Counted from the first letter of the stretch, positions 37,076-46,686 are shown. The stretch: DNA of 64,000 nt from Streptomyces sp. RKAG290 (GCF_023701695.1 NZ_JAJOZC010000001.1:3657894-3721893); one strand, 5' to 3'. Program-made: numbers and translations. The notes: a model not told the origin generated them from the letters alone.

Positions 37076-40000
37076 TCAGTTTCCTTCGTAAAAGAAGTGG
37101 TGGTCCCCGCCCGGCTTGTTGATCTTGCCGTATCTTTCCATATTTTCGGGATACCCGAAAGAGCCGTCCGACCGTTGGACCCGACCATTGTCCCAGCCGA
37201 AATTCACTAGTTCTCTGGAATCGTCGATCTTGGGTTTTCCCGCATGGAAGTGCTGACCAGCAGGATCGTGAGTATGCTCCACGACCACCCTGGATCCCTG
37301 ATCAGTCTCGAACTGACGGAAATTCCCCCAGGGAGATGCATCGCTTGAATAGGTGTACCCCGGCATGTGCTTCAGGCTCTTGTCGCCAGTTACGGTCCAC
37401 TCGGCGATCGGGGTCTCGCCGTACGGTACCCCGGCGGCTTCGAATGCGGCTCTTTCGGCGTCGGCTCTGTTGCCGAACGGGTTGGAATGCTCTCCCTTAG
37501 GCGCATACGGGGTGAGCCCGAGGGGATCGGCCCAGGTCATGGGATTGTGGACGTAGACGGCCGGGTTCGGGGCGGGGGCGAGCCCCAGCGGATCGGGTGT
37601 GGTGTAGCGGGCCGTCTGCGGATCGTAGTAGCGGTGGTGGTTGTAGTGGAGACCCGTTTCCGGGTCGTAGTACTGCCCAGGAAAGCGGAGTGGGGTGTAC
37701 GTGGTGGCATCCGCGTTCCACGTGGTGTTACCCCAGAGCGTGCTGCGCGTGCGCCACGCGATTTCGCCGGATTCGCTGACGAGTTCGGTCGGTGTACCGA
37801 TCAGATCAGTGGCGATGGCGAAGAAGCGGCTGTCGATCTCACGCTGGGTGGTTTCTTCGGTGAGGCGTTCGGTCTGTGCGAGCGGGGTCAGACCATGGTG
37901 GTCCCACGTGAGCGTTACCCGGTGGGGGAGCCGTTCGGGGTGACTGGTGGTCTGTTCCGCCAGGACTGTGCCGTCCCAGGTGAAGGTGGTTCGTTCCGCG
38001 ACACTCGTACCGTCTGTGGCGATCCGTTCCTTGGAGCTGCGTCGACCGAGAGGGTCGTAGCGGTAACGCCACTGTGAGCCGTCGGGAGTCGTGACTGCGG
38101 TGAGCTGGTCGTCGGCGTTGTAGGAGTAGCGCCAGATCTCGGCCTTCTTCGATGGACGAGCCTTGCGGCGCCGCACCAGACGCCCTGAGGCGTCGTACGT
38201 GTAGCTGTTGGCGCCCGCGCGCAGCAACCGGGTTCCGGTGTGGGCACGGTCGCCTCTCGCATCACCGCCGGAGGCGTGTCCGGGCCAGGTAGCGGAAGTC
38301 TGGTTGCCGGCCACGTCGTACGCGTACGCCTCCGTCCAGGCGGCGGCAGTGACCTGCGTGACCCGGCCGGCCTCGTCCAGGTCGAAGTGCTGGAGACCTC
38401 GCAGGGTGTCGTCCAGGGCCGTGACGTGACCATCGACGCGATAGGTGTATGCGCGCTCGTTGAGGGTTTCGCCGCCGGTGGTGAGGCGCTGTGGGCTCAG
38501 GCGGCCCGCGGCATCCCAGCCGGAGGCCAGGGTGAGGACTCCGCCGAAGTCCCGCTCGATTTCCCGGCCGGCCATGTCGTGCGCGAAGGCGATGCGGTGG
38601 CCGTCGGCCGTCAGGTCTGTCGTGCGTCCCGCCGTGTCGTAGCTGTACGTGGTGACATGCCCGGTGGGTGTGGTGCGCTGTGTGCGTCGGCCGAGGGCGT
38701 CATAGGCGTACGTGGTGGCGCGCCCGTCGGCGAGCTCCGTCTTGACCAGACCGCGGCGGTCATACTGGTAGATCAGCTCACTGTCCGGCCCGGCTGCCCG
38801 GGTCATGCGCCCGGCTCTGTCGTAGGCGTAGGTGGTCACCGCGCCCGCCACGTCCTTGGCCACTACGCGACCGAGCGCATCTCGTTTGTAGGCGAGGGCC
38901 TCCCCGAGCGCGTTGGTACGAACCGTGATCTGTCCCGCCGGGTCTCGGGTATAGGCGAGGGTGCGGCCGTCGAAATCCGTTTCGGCGATCAGTCGGCCGA
39001 CCGAGTCGTAGGTGTAAGACCAGGTCAACCCCTGGGGGTTGGTGACGCGCGTCAGCCGTAGCTCGGTGTCATGGACGAATTCGTAGCGAGCGCCGTCCGG
39101 GCCGGTGCGTGTCATCGGCAGCTCGAAGTGCGTGTATCCGAAGCAGGTGACCTGGCCCATGGGGTCGGTGTGACTGGTGCGGTTGCCCTCGCCATCGTAG
39201 GTCCATGATTCGGTCCCGCCGTCCGGGCCTCTACGGGAAGCCAGTTCACCGTCCACGGTCCACTGGAGCTGGGTCACCGCGCCCACGGGGTCTGTAACGC
39301 GTACGGGTCGGCCGAAAGCGTCGCGCTCGTAGCGGGTCTTGCCACCCACTGGATCGGTGACTTCCAGCGGCAGTCCGGCTGCGTCGGTCATGACCGTGAC
39401 GACGGCGCCGAGAGCGTCAGTGACCGAGACGAGCCGTCCGTAGGCGTCATAGGCGAAATGAGTGGTGTGTCCGGCTGGGTCGGACACCGCGACGCGGTTG
39501 CCGCGTTCGTCGAACTTCTGTTGCCGACGGCAGCCGTCAGGTCCGGTGAACTCCGCAAGCAGGCCCAACTCTTGCCGCACTGAGCTGAGTTCGCTGCCGT
39601 CCGGACGAGTGACGGTAGCTAGCCTGTTCTTCTCGTCGTACTCGAAGGCGGTGGTGCGGCCGAGCGGGTCGGTGCGAGTGAGGAGATTGCCGCGGGTGTC
39701 GTAGGTGAAGCGGGTGGTGTGACCGAGCGGGTCAGTGGTGGCCAGCACGCGGCAGTCGGTGCCGATCAGATCGAGTGGTGTGTCCGGACAAGGTGCTGAG
39801 GGTGGTAGTGCGGTGGCTGGTGTCCGGATCCGGGTCCCCGTACACGAGGGTGAGTTGCACGTGTCCCGCTTCGCCACCCTCGGCGACACACCGGTCCCGG
39901 TCGTCGTAGGTGTAGCTGTACCGGCTGTTGTTGGAATCGATCCATGCCGTCACCCGGCGTCGGGTGTCGTAGGTGAAGGTGAGGGCAGCCCCTGACGGCT

Positions 40001-41984
40001 TGTTGACGGTGGTGAGGTTGCCGTCGGTGTAGCCATAGGCGCGCAGGGGAAGGGACGTTCTTCGGTCGGCGGCCACGGGCGCCTCGCCGCTCGCAGCGGG
40101 GGTGAGCAGTGCCAGAGCGGAAATGAGTCCGTCCGCAGTCGTCAGCTCCAAGTGGTAGCCGGCCGAGTGGACCATTGCCAGAGGTGTGCCGTCGTCGGTG
40201 CGGTCGAAGATGATGGTGTTGTTGTTGCGGTCACTGATCTCACCGAGCCAGGCGTCGCCGTCATCTCCCGGTTCCGCCCCGGGCGGGGCATTGAAGTGGC
40301 GTATGAGGCCGTTGTCGGGGTCGGTGACGGTGTAGTCGCCTCTCTCGTCGCGGCTGAGGACGCTGCGTGAGGTGCCGGTTTCGGGGTGGGTGGGGAGTCC
40401 GGGGACGGGGTGGGGGTAGGTGATCAGGAGGCCGTCGTCGGTGATGTGAATGACGCCGTTGGCGTCGATCTCCAGGCGTTCGTCGACGGTGGAGGACCAG
40501 GAGGGGCCGAAGAAGCGGCCTGCGGTGTAGCCGGATTCGACGCGTCGGGTGAAGGCGAGCGGTAGGACGCCGGGCAGCACGACGTCGGTCTGGGGCAGGA
40601 ACATGCGGCCCGAGGCGAGGTCGACCGGGTCTGTGTTCTTGGTGGTGCGTTCCGCGTCGGGGCGATTGTGGGTGCCTTCAGGCGCGTCGTCCACCAGGCG
40701 GCGGGCCTTGTTCGCGTCCTCTGCGAGGTCTGCGATTTCTTTCGCGGTCCGGGCTCCCTTGACTGCAGCTCCGCCGCCTCCGGGCGCATTTTCCACCACG
40801 CGGAGGGCCTTGTTCGCGTCCTGTGCGAGGTCTGCGAGTTCCTTCGCGGTCCGGGCGCCCTTGACTGCGGCCCCGCCGCCGCCGGTCGCGGCGGTGAGGA
40901 CCAGGTCGGGGACGAGGCGGCCGAGCCCTTCGGCCGGGTCCTTCATGAACGCGGTGACCATCTGCTTGCCGGTGCCCCAGGGGTCGTTGGCGACCTGGAC
41001 GAGTCCGGCGGCGGTGTTGTTCAGTGCGAGGGCGTACTCGGCGGGGTGGGTGAGGTTGTACGGGTCCATCGGGTTGACGGTCCGTACGAAGTTGAGGATT
41101 CCGGCCGTGCCCTTGGTGATCCCGCCGACGAAGTGGGTGTTCATGATCTGCGTCTCGGCTAGCCCGTCGGCGACCTGCTGTGCGTACTTCGGCTTCTTCG
41201 GCGCAGCGTCCCGCGCGGCAGCCACCGCGGTGCGAGCGGTCTCCGCAGCGGTGTTGCGCTGCTTACGGGCCTCCGCCAGGAGTTGCTGGGCCTCCTCCAT
41301 GCGGGCCTTGCCGGGGTCGGTGAACTCACCCGGCCTGGGCGGAAGCGTGGAGGGGTCGCGTTTGTCGGAGGGCATGGCGTTGTACTTGTCGACGGCCTTG
41401 TTGAACGTGTCGCACTTTTCCTTGTGGGCGTCCATCGCCTCCTCGGAGGCCTTGGTGCCTGCCTTCCACTTGTCGATCGCCAACTGGGCCTGACCCTGCG
41501 CCCATTCGACCGTCCCGGCAAATGACTCCAGCGCGCCCGCGGCCTTCTCGAAGGCGTCGGCAGCCTTGAACCACTGGGGTGGCTCCACGGACACCGAGTC
41601 GCGGAACGCGTCCGCCGTCTTGCCCTTGAGCTCGGAGGCGTCCAAGCCCTTGAGCCCGCCACCGACGTTGTCGAGAGCACCTTGCAGGTTCTTGAGGTGC
41701 GTCGCGGTCGAGCGGATTTCGGACGGGCTGCCGTAGATCAGCTTCTTCTTGTCCTCGGTCTGCCCCAGGTCCATCTCCTCGACCTCGGCGCCCATCCGGT
41801 TCGCCACCGAACGTGACTGCTCACGCACCCAGTCCGCGCCGGAGTCCCAGCCCACGTCCTCCAACCGGTCGGCCGTCCAGTCCCCGGCGTCCTCGACCCG
41901 GTCACCGACCCACTTGGTGCCATCCTCGACGGCGTCCTCGATGACGTCCGGAGTCAGATCGCTGACAAGATCCCCGAGCCCCAT
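37076..41984 (-). CDS. Rhs-repeat polymorphic toxin with T7SS-type N-terminus, frameshifted
   Basis: Giant toxin of about 1,635 residues. The N-terminus (about 300 residues, helical, ending in KKPKYAQQVADGLAETQ) resembles the putative T7SS signal domain of actinobacterial effectors. DUF6531 follows (DPVDLASGRMFLPQTDVVLP), then some 20 YD/Rhs repeats (YDAxGR, DPLGRTT), the Rhs core end DPETGLHYNHHRYYDPQTAR, then DPLGLTPYAPKG where the core gives way to a variable tip. The tip of about 140 residues (NPFGNRADAERAAFEAAGVP; EHTHDPAGQHFHAGKP; INKPGGDHHFFYEGN) resembles His-rich HNH/EndoVII-like toxin tips; this is inferred. The frame changes near 39775-39790 (one extra or two missing bases). An internal 102-bp duplication lies at 40688-40890. 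Confidence 0.82.
40688..40890 (-). repeat. 102-bp tandem duplication inside the toxin gene
   Basis: Two adjacent 34-codon units each encoding AVKGARTAKE(L/I)ADLA(Q/E)DANKA, just before DUF6531. The length preserves the frame. Confidence 0.85.
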
Positions 41985-41987
41985 GGA

Positions 41988-42638
41988 TCAGTTCCCCCCG
42001 TTGTCCTGCTGCTGTTGCCGGGCCCGCTCCTCGGGTGACGGCCCGAACGTCTCGTCCACCGACCGGTCGAAGGTCTCTTGGTCGATCCCGAGCAGGTTGT
42101 TCATCAGCTCGGTCCGACGGCCGCCGTTTCCCTCGGTCACCAGTGCTCGCCCGGTGTCCTTCCAGGTCTGCCCGGCCTCGTCCCCCGCCCGCTGGAACGA
42201 CTCCGGACTGTAGTCCGGGCTCAGGTAGTCCGGGGTGAGCACGTCACCCCAGCCCTGCTTGACGATGTCGGCCTCGGACGCGTTCGGATTGCCCACACCG
42301 GCGTTGACCACGATCTTCAGCGTGCCCTCGATGTACTGGTCCTCCTCCCACAGGACCCCGGCGGACAGGCCCAGCTTCGCCGCGATCGCGTTGGCGTCCT
42401 GGACCAGCGCCCGGACCCCCCACTCCCACCGCTCGCAGAAGTCCTCGAACGTCACCGACAACCCGTAGTGACCGGCCTCCATACCGGTCATCGACAGGCC
42501 CGACACTCCCTTGCCCAGGACCGCCCCGGTGCCGGAACCGATCCCCTCCAGCTCGGCCACCGCCGCCCTCAGACCACTGGTGATCTTCTGGACACTCGCC
42601 GGATCTATGTGCAGATCCCCCGCGCCACCGCCGCTCAT
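41988..42638 (-). CDS. WXG/ESX-like helical partner of the toxin
   Basis: Helical protein of 216 residues. It begins DLHIDPASVQKITSGLRAAV, followed by a second helix with FEDFCERWEWGVRALVQDAN, the general outline of WXG100/ESX partner proteins, with an acidic tail (SPEERARQQQQDNGGN). The start overlaps the SseB gene stop (ATGA) and the stop lies 3 bp before the toxin start. Such proteins usually escort the effector to a type VII-like export machine, which is not encoded in this window. Confidence 0.75.
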   Translation of the reverse strand: MSGGGAGDLHIDPASVQKITSGLRAAVAELEGIGSGTGAVLGKGVSGLSMTGMEAGHYGLSVTFEDFCERWEWGVRALVQDANAIAAKLGLSAGVLWEEDQYIEGTLKIVVNAGVGNPNASEADIVKQGWGDVLTPDYLSPDYSPESFQRAGDEAGQTWKDTGRALVTEGNGGRRTELMNNLLGIDQETFDRSVDETFGPSPEERARQQQQDNGGN

Positions 42639-43111
42639 CGCCCCTGACCTTCACTGTGAGCCGGTGCGACAGCCGGAGCGTCCGCATCCACCCTGTCGAC
42701 GGCGGCCGCATCCGGAACGATGCCCGTCACCGGCGGAAAGAGCATGGATCCGTCGGGGTCGGCGATGTTCACCGCAACTCCCGCCGGCACGCCCATCGCC
42801 GGAACGATCTCGTCCAGCAACCGCGCACCCCGCAATTCCGCGAACTCCCACGGCCGCCCGGCATCCGCTGTATGCCCGGTACCCCCGCCAGCGTCGAGTG
42901 AGCTCCGCGCCTGCGCGAACCGGGCCAACGCGGCCTCGTCAGTGAACCCGCAGACCCAGCGGACCCCGCCGGACTCCGCGGTCCACAGCCCGCCCCCGTC
43001 CAACGGCACCAGCACCAATGCCCGCCGCAGTTCCCCCAGTAGGGCCCGAGGATCACCCACCCCGGCCCGTTGGTCCGCTATCCGCTCCGCCAGTACTGTC
43101 CCCTCGGTCAT
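42635..43111 (-). CDS. SseB-family protein
   Basis: First gene of the toxin operon, 158 residues. The middle (RRALVLVPLDGGGLWTAESG, then WVCGFTDEAALARFAQAR) and the C-terminal AVNIADPDGSMLFPPV match the SseB N-terminal domain seen in many Streptomyces proteins beside ESX/T7SS genes. Predicted cytoplasmic; probable accessory or chaperone role. ATG 43111 is chosen over an upstream frame lacking similarity. Promoter presumably lies in 43112-43350. Confidence 0.75.
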   Translation of the reverse strand: MTEGTVLAERIADQRAGVGDPRALLGELRRALVLVPLDGGGLWTAESGGVRWVCGFTDEAALARFAQARSSLDAGGGTGHTADAGRPWEFAELRGARLLDEIVPAMGVPAGVAVNIADPDGSMLFPPVTGIVPDAAAVDRVDADAPAVAPAHSEGQGR

Positions 43112-43353
43112 GGCCCCCCGTTCAAAAATCCGCCGACCGCTCCCGAACACCGTAGAACACCACGCCCGCGCACGGATCAGCGGTTCCGGCGGCCGTGGCT
43201 GCCTTCGGCCGGGAGGGGCGTGAAGGTTGGGGGGAGCGCGGGGCGCAACGGCGTCGGACGGCTTGGCCCACGTGGCGAGCCTGTCGGGTGACAGTTCCGG
43301 CGTTCTCAGTGCACACAGGGACGCCGGTGCGCAGCTCACCGGGGCATACCGTG

Positions 43354-43442
43354 GGTCAGACAACAAAGAAGCCCCCGGCCGTGGGCCTGGGGCTTCTTCA
43401 TGGAGCGGGTGACGAAAATCGAACTCGCGCTCTGAGCTTGGG
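43354..43442 (-). repeat. tRNA-Gly 3' fragment plus terminator, copy 3 (att remnant)
   Basis: GTCAGACAAC(A/G)AAGAAGC-CCCCGGCC, a GC hairpin and the tRNA-Gly 3' part (43401-43442, one mismatch) repeat the sequence at 44826-44933. Identity stops in the anticodon loop at TTGGG, the usual crossover zone of tRNA-directed integrases. To the right, CGGGCAC occurs at 43557-43563 and 43568-43574, like integrase arm sites. Confidence 0.85.
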
Positions 43443-43796
43443 GATCACGGGTTGATCACCGCAGGAAATGCCCTCTGAACTGCGACTATTCGCAATTTGG
43501 CGTCACCTTCGACTTGGCTGTTGATCTCCCCTTCTCCCCGTGGTTCCCCGTCGTGTCGGGCACGCAACGGGCACGAGCGTGAGAGATGAGGTAGGCGACC
43601 CATTCCGCACCCCGGGTCGCACTCTTTACCGTGCGGACGACCTCATCACGGAGCAGCCTATCGACGGCTGCAGGCCGTGGCCTCATGCTTATCAGTTCGC
43701 TCGACGGGCCCCTGCAACACGGCAGTTCCAGACTGATGCTGCATTGACCTACCGCCAGAGTACGGAAGGGTTCGCCGACGATCGGCCTTGTTGGTT
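43443..43796. other. Element end, no gene recognised
   Basis: About 350 bp next to the attachment relic. CGGGCAC direct repeats (43557-43574) are the only structure noted; a 66-residue minus-strand frame has no supporting signals. Confidence 0.35.
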
Positions 43797-43961
43797 TCAG
43801 CCGCTGATGTCATTGAGGGACGGTGTCCTTGACAGAGTCTCCTGGGGGGTCTGGCGCTTCCGCCCACCGAGCCGCCTGACGACAATTACGGCGAGTGCTG
43901 CGATGGCAACCACTGTGACAGTTATGCCGATCATGGCTCCCGTGCCCATCGTTGCAAACAT
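43797..43961 (-). CDS. Small membrane protein, 54 residues
   Basis: One transmembrane helix (MIGITVTVVAIAALAVIVV) followed by a basic stop-transfer (RRLGGRKR) and a short cytoplasmic tail (QTPQETLSRTPSLNDISG). CAGGGGGACT lies 3-12 nt before ATG 43961, a good ribosome-binding site. Nothing suggests a precise function; it lies in the proximal island segment. Confidence 0.6.
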   Translation of the reverse strand: MFATMGTGAMIGITVTVVAIAALAVIVVRRLGGRKRQTPQETLSRTPSLNDISG

Positions 43962-44340
43962 CTAGTCCCCCTGGTCTTCTCAAGTCGCCGCAGTCAGCGA
44001 CTCACGGTCCCGCGTAGGCATCAACATGACAGCTAGCCTCCTGACGTGGAAGTCAAAGCCGGAAGTCTTGAGCACCATCTGAGCTTGAGATTCAGCCGGA
44101 CCGCGCCCATGCTCCTCAACCCACCACTTACCCCAGCTCCCATCCCGGAGTCTGAGCGCCCCCCGCCGGAGGCATGCCTTGAAGCCGCGGGCTTTGGTCT
44201 CATCTTGTGCCCTCGGGTCTACACAGCGGGCGCGCGTCGGCGGCGGCAGCGCCGAGCGGGCCGAAGGCAGGAGCGCGGGCGCAGCCAGAGCCGGGTGCCT
44301 TGATGAGGTAGAGAAACCCTGTAGCAGCTCATGGCCTCGG
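43962..44340. other. Intergenic island DNA, no gene recognised
   Basis: About 380 bp between the small membrane protein and a truncated gene. Short frames here have no supporting signal. Confidence 0.35.
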
Positions 44341-44499
44341 TCAAGCAGAGTGCGAATCGGTCGGCAGGAGTCGACTGGTGAAGCCGGCTTGGCGGAGTCG
44401 CTCGTACGCCTCGGTTGCGTCGGCAGGTACGGGCTGGCGGATCATGAATCCCTGATCCGGGTAGATCATCAGTCGCTGCAGCGTGCCCGTAAGCATGTC
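44341..44499 (-). pseudogene. Possible C-terminal gene remnant
   Basis: Frame encoding LTGTLQRLMIYPDQGFMIRQ and ending RLLPTDSHSA (51 residues). Protein-like sequence extends slightly upstream until it meets the IS630 scrap, as if the IS removed the N-terminal part. Family not recognised. Confidence 0.35.
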
Positions 44500-44511
44500 G
44501 ATCACCAGACG

Positions 44512-44805
44512 TGCGTCACTCCGCCTTTGTCGGTGGCTGATGCGCAACGGGCTTTTCTGGAGGGCTGGGTGCAGCGCGGTTCGACGGCCCAGGCGCTCGC
44601 CCAGCGGTCGCGGATCGTGCTGGAGTGCGCCGAGGGCCACTCGATCATGGAGGTGTCCCGCCGGCTGCGGAACACTCCGTACACGGTCCGCACCTGGCGA
44701 CGCCGTTTCCTCGAACGGGGCCCGGACGGCTTGTGTGACGACCCACGTCCGGGCGTGCCGCGGAAGATCACCGATGCCGATGTCGAGCGGGTGATCGAGA
44801 TCCTC
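44512..44805 (+). mobile_element. IS630-family transposase N-terminal fragment
   Basis: About 97 residues of an IS630 transposase: SVADAQRAFLEGWVQRGS, then RSRIVLECAEGHSIMEVSRR, RTWRRRFLERGPDGLCDDPR and PRKITDADVERVI form the N-terminal HTH region. The catalytic DDE domain is absent; similarity stops after VERVI. No intact ends are visible, so it is a dead relic. Confidence 0.75.
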
Positions 44806-44891
44806 GACAAGGTTGCCGCCTATTGCCGACGAATCTCCGACTCAGGTCAGACAACGAAGAAGCCCCCGGCCACTGGCCTGGGGCTTTTTCA

Positions 44892-44965
44892 TGGAGCGGG
44901 TGACGAGAATCGAACTCGCGCTCTGAGCTTGGGAAGCTCATGTTCTACCATTAAACTACACCCGC
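44892..44965 (-). tRNA. tRNA-Gly (anticodon CCC)
   Basis: Complete cloverleaf: acceptor GCGGGTG/CACCCGC, D arm GTTT-AATGGTA-GAAC, anticodon stem TGAGC/GCTCA with loop TTCCCAA (CCC), T arm GCGAG-TTCGATT-CTCGT, discriminator T and encoded CCA. It decodes GGG. Its 3' end faces the island at lower coordinates, where three partial copies of the same 3' sequence lie, so this is the integration target. A GC hairpin follows the 3' end. Confidence 0.97.
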
Positions 44966-45201
44966 GTGACGTCCTGGCTGACCAGCGACGCATCGTCCCA
45001 CACTGTACCCCATCGCAGGCCCCCCGAGACGCGAGTCCGGGCGTCGGCCGTGGTGGTGGCGTGTCGTGTCGGGGGCGGATGCGGGTGACGGGGGCGGGAG
45101 TTGGGGGCGTAGCGTGGGTTGTCGGAGTGCCGCGTGGAGTGGCGTCCTGTTCATCCCCTAATGTGGCTTTCTCGTCCACGGCTTGATGGGGAAGGGACTT
45201 G

Positions 45202-45375
45202 ATGGACTCCATGGAGCGCACCGTCGTCCGCTGTGCCGAAGGGCACGTTTTCACTACCGCTTCGTTCCCGATGCAGCAGCTCGGGTCCGGGCGGATCGGT
45301 CCCGGGCGGCTCATCCGCTGTCCTCGTTGCGCCCGGTTGCGGCAAGCCGTGCCCGTGGTGTTCGAGGAGCGGTAG
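45202..45375 (+). CDS. Small zinc-binding protein, 57 residues
   Basis: Protein starting DSMERTVVRCAEGHVFTTAS, then GRLIRCPRCARLRQAVPV. The single Cys with a nearby His (CAEGH) and the later CPRC form one zinc-binding site. GAAGGGA precedes ATG 45202. It lies 78 bp before dcd on the same strand. Function unknown. Confidence 0.72.
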   Translation: MDSMERTVVRCAEGHVFTTASFPMQQLGSGRIGPGRLIRCPRCARLRQAVPVVFEER

Positions 45376-45453
45376 AGCCTGCGGGAAGGTGACGACAGGC
45401 GCGCGGGGCGGCCCGATGAGGGTGGGCCCGCGCGTTCTGCGTATCCTCGGTGG

Positions 45454-46028
45454 GTGCTTCTCTCAGACAAGGACATCCGGGCCGAGATCGACGCCGGACG
45501 CGTACGTATTGATCCGTTCGATACGTCGATGGTGCAGCCCTCGAGCATCGATGTGCGGCTCGACCGCTACTTCCGGGTGTTCGAGAACCACCGCTATCCG
45601 CATATCGATCCGGCCGTCGAGCAGGTCGATCTGACCCGCACCGTCGAGCCGGAGGGGACGAGGCGTTCATCCTCCATCCCGGTGAGTTCGTGCTCGCCTC
45701 GACGTACGAGGTCATCTCGCTGCCCGACGATCTCGCGTCGCGGCTGGAGGGCAAGAGCTCGCTCGGCCGGCTCGGGCTGGTGACGCATTCGACCGCCGGG
45801 TTCATCGATCCCGGGTTCTCCGGGCACGTGACCCTCGAGCTGTCGAATCTGGCGACGCTGCCGATCAAGCTCTGGCCGGGGATGAAGATCGGCCAGCTGT
45901 GCATGTTCCGGCTGAGTTCCCCGTCGGAGTTCCCGTACGGCTCCGAGCGGTACGGGTCGCGTTACCAGGGGCAGCGCGGTCCGACCGCGTCGCGCTCGTA
46001 CATGAACTTCCACCGGACGCAGGTGTGA
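45454..46028 (+). CDS. dcd: dCTP deaminase, frameshifted as sequenced
   Basis: Deoxycytidine triphosphate deaminase, in actinobacteria a bifunctional dCTP deaminase/dUTPase making dUMP for dTMP synthesis; 191 residues after repair. LLSDKDIRAEIDAGRVRIDP opens the protein; the active-site block is EGKSSLGRLGLVTHSTAGFI and GYGSRYQGQ-type C-terminal sequence closes over the nucleotide (here RYGSRYQGQRGPTASR). At 45654-45657 a GGGG run is short by one G: adding it turns EPEG into EPEGDEAFILHPGEF, the family sequence. Because the rest is perfectly conserved, an assembly error is likelier than loss. GTG start. Confidence 0.88.
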
Positions 46029-46033
46029 CGCCG

Positions 46034-46546
46034 ATGAGTGATGACATGCGGGAGAACCTGACGTACGACGGTTTCGGGCATGCCGTCCGCGAGTTGGCGC
46101 AGGCCGTCGCCGACGACGGGTACGAGCCGGATGTGGTGCTGAGCATCGCGCGTGGCGGGGTCTTCGTCGCGGGCGGGCTGGCCTACGCGCTGGACTGCAA
46201 GAACATCCACCTGGTGAACGTCGAGTTCTACACCGGGGTCGGCACCACCCTCGAAATGCCGGTCATGCTGGCGCCCGTGCCCAACGCCATCGACTTCTCG
46301 GACAAGAAGGTCCTCATCGCCGACGATGTCGCCGATACCGGGAAGACGCTGAAGCTGGTGCGTGACTTCTGTATCGATCACGTCGCCGAGGTGCGCTCCG
46401 CGGTCATCTACGAGAAGTCGCACTCGCTCGTGAAGTGCGAGTACGTGTGGAAGAAGACCGATCGCTGGATCAACTTCCCGTGGAGTGTCCTGCCTCCAGT
46501 ACGTAGGTCGGGGGAGCCGGTCACTCCGTCGAGGGAAGCTCTCTGA
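46034..46546 (+). CDS. Phosphoribosyltransferase
   Basis: Type I PRTase of 170 residues. The PRPP loop is VLIADDVADTGKTLKLV, and VVLSIARGGVFVAGGLAY precedes it with the conserved Arg-Gly-Gly. WINFPWS near the C-terminus recalls hypoxanthine/xanthine PRTases (gpt-like). ATG 46034 starts 5 bp after the dcd stop, so both genes are co-transcribed and belong to nucleotide salvage. Confidence 0.87.
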   Translation: MSDDMRENLTYDGFGHAVRELAQAVADDGYEPDVVLSIARGGVFVAGGLAYALDCKNIHLVNVEFYTGVGTTLEMPVMLAPVPNAIDFSDKKVLIADDVADTGKTLKLVRDFCIDHVAEVRSAVIYEKSHSLVKCEYVWKKTDRWINFPWSVLPPVRRSGEPVTPSREAL

Positions 46547-46590
46547 CCTGTGGCTGCTTAGGCCGCGATGGTTGTTGATGTCCCGAGCGC

Positions 46591-46650
46591 TCTTGAAAAC
46601 CGTCGTGGCAGCGACGTCACCGTGGGCTCAAATCCCACACCCACCGCAGG
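46591..46650 (+). repeat. tRNA-Ser 3' fragment (anticodon loop to 3' end)
   Basis: CTTGAAAACCG followed by a variable arm (CGTCG-TGGCAG-CGACG) and T arm GTGGG-CTCAAAT-CCCAC and ACCCACCGC look like the 3' part of a class II tRNA-Ser(TGA). The sequence before it cannot form the anticodon stem, D arm or acceptor, so it is not a working gene. Another likely integration scar or tRNA relic. Confidence 0.6.
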
Positions 46651-46651
46651 T

Positions 46652-46686
46652 GAACGGCCCCTGACCGGGTAAGTCGGTCGGGGCCG
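46652..46686 (+). terminator. Terminator after tRNA-Ser fragment
   Basis: ACGGCCCCTGACCG / CGGTCGGGGCCGT hairpin with one bulge. Confidence 0.6.

Noticed and set aside
43401..43442. Second functional tRNA-Gly
   Set aside because: Only the 3' part is present; no D arm or 5' acceptor. The same holds for the copies at 34650 and 32350.
43540..43965. 141-residue plus-strand frame
   Set aside because: Opposite the better supported 54-residue membrane protein gene and overlapping the element end; no ribosome-binding site.
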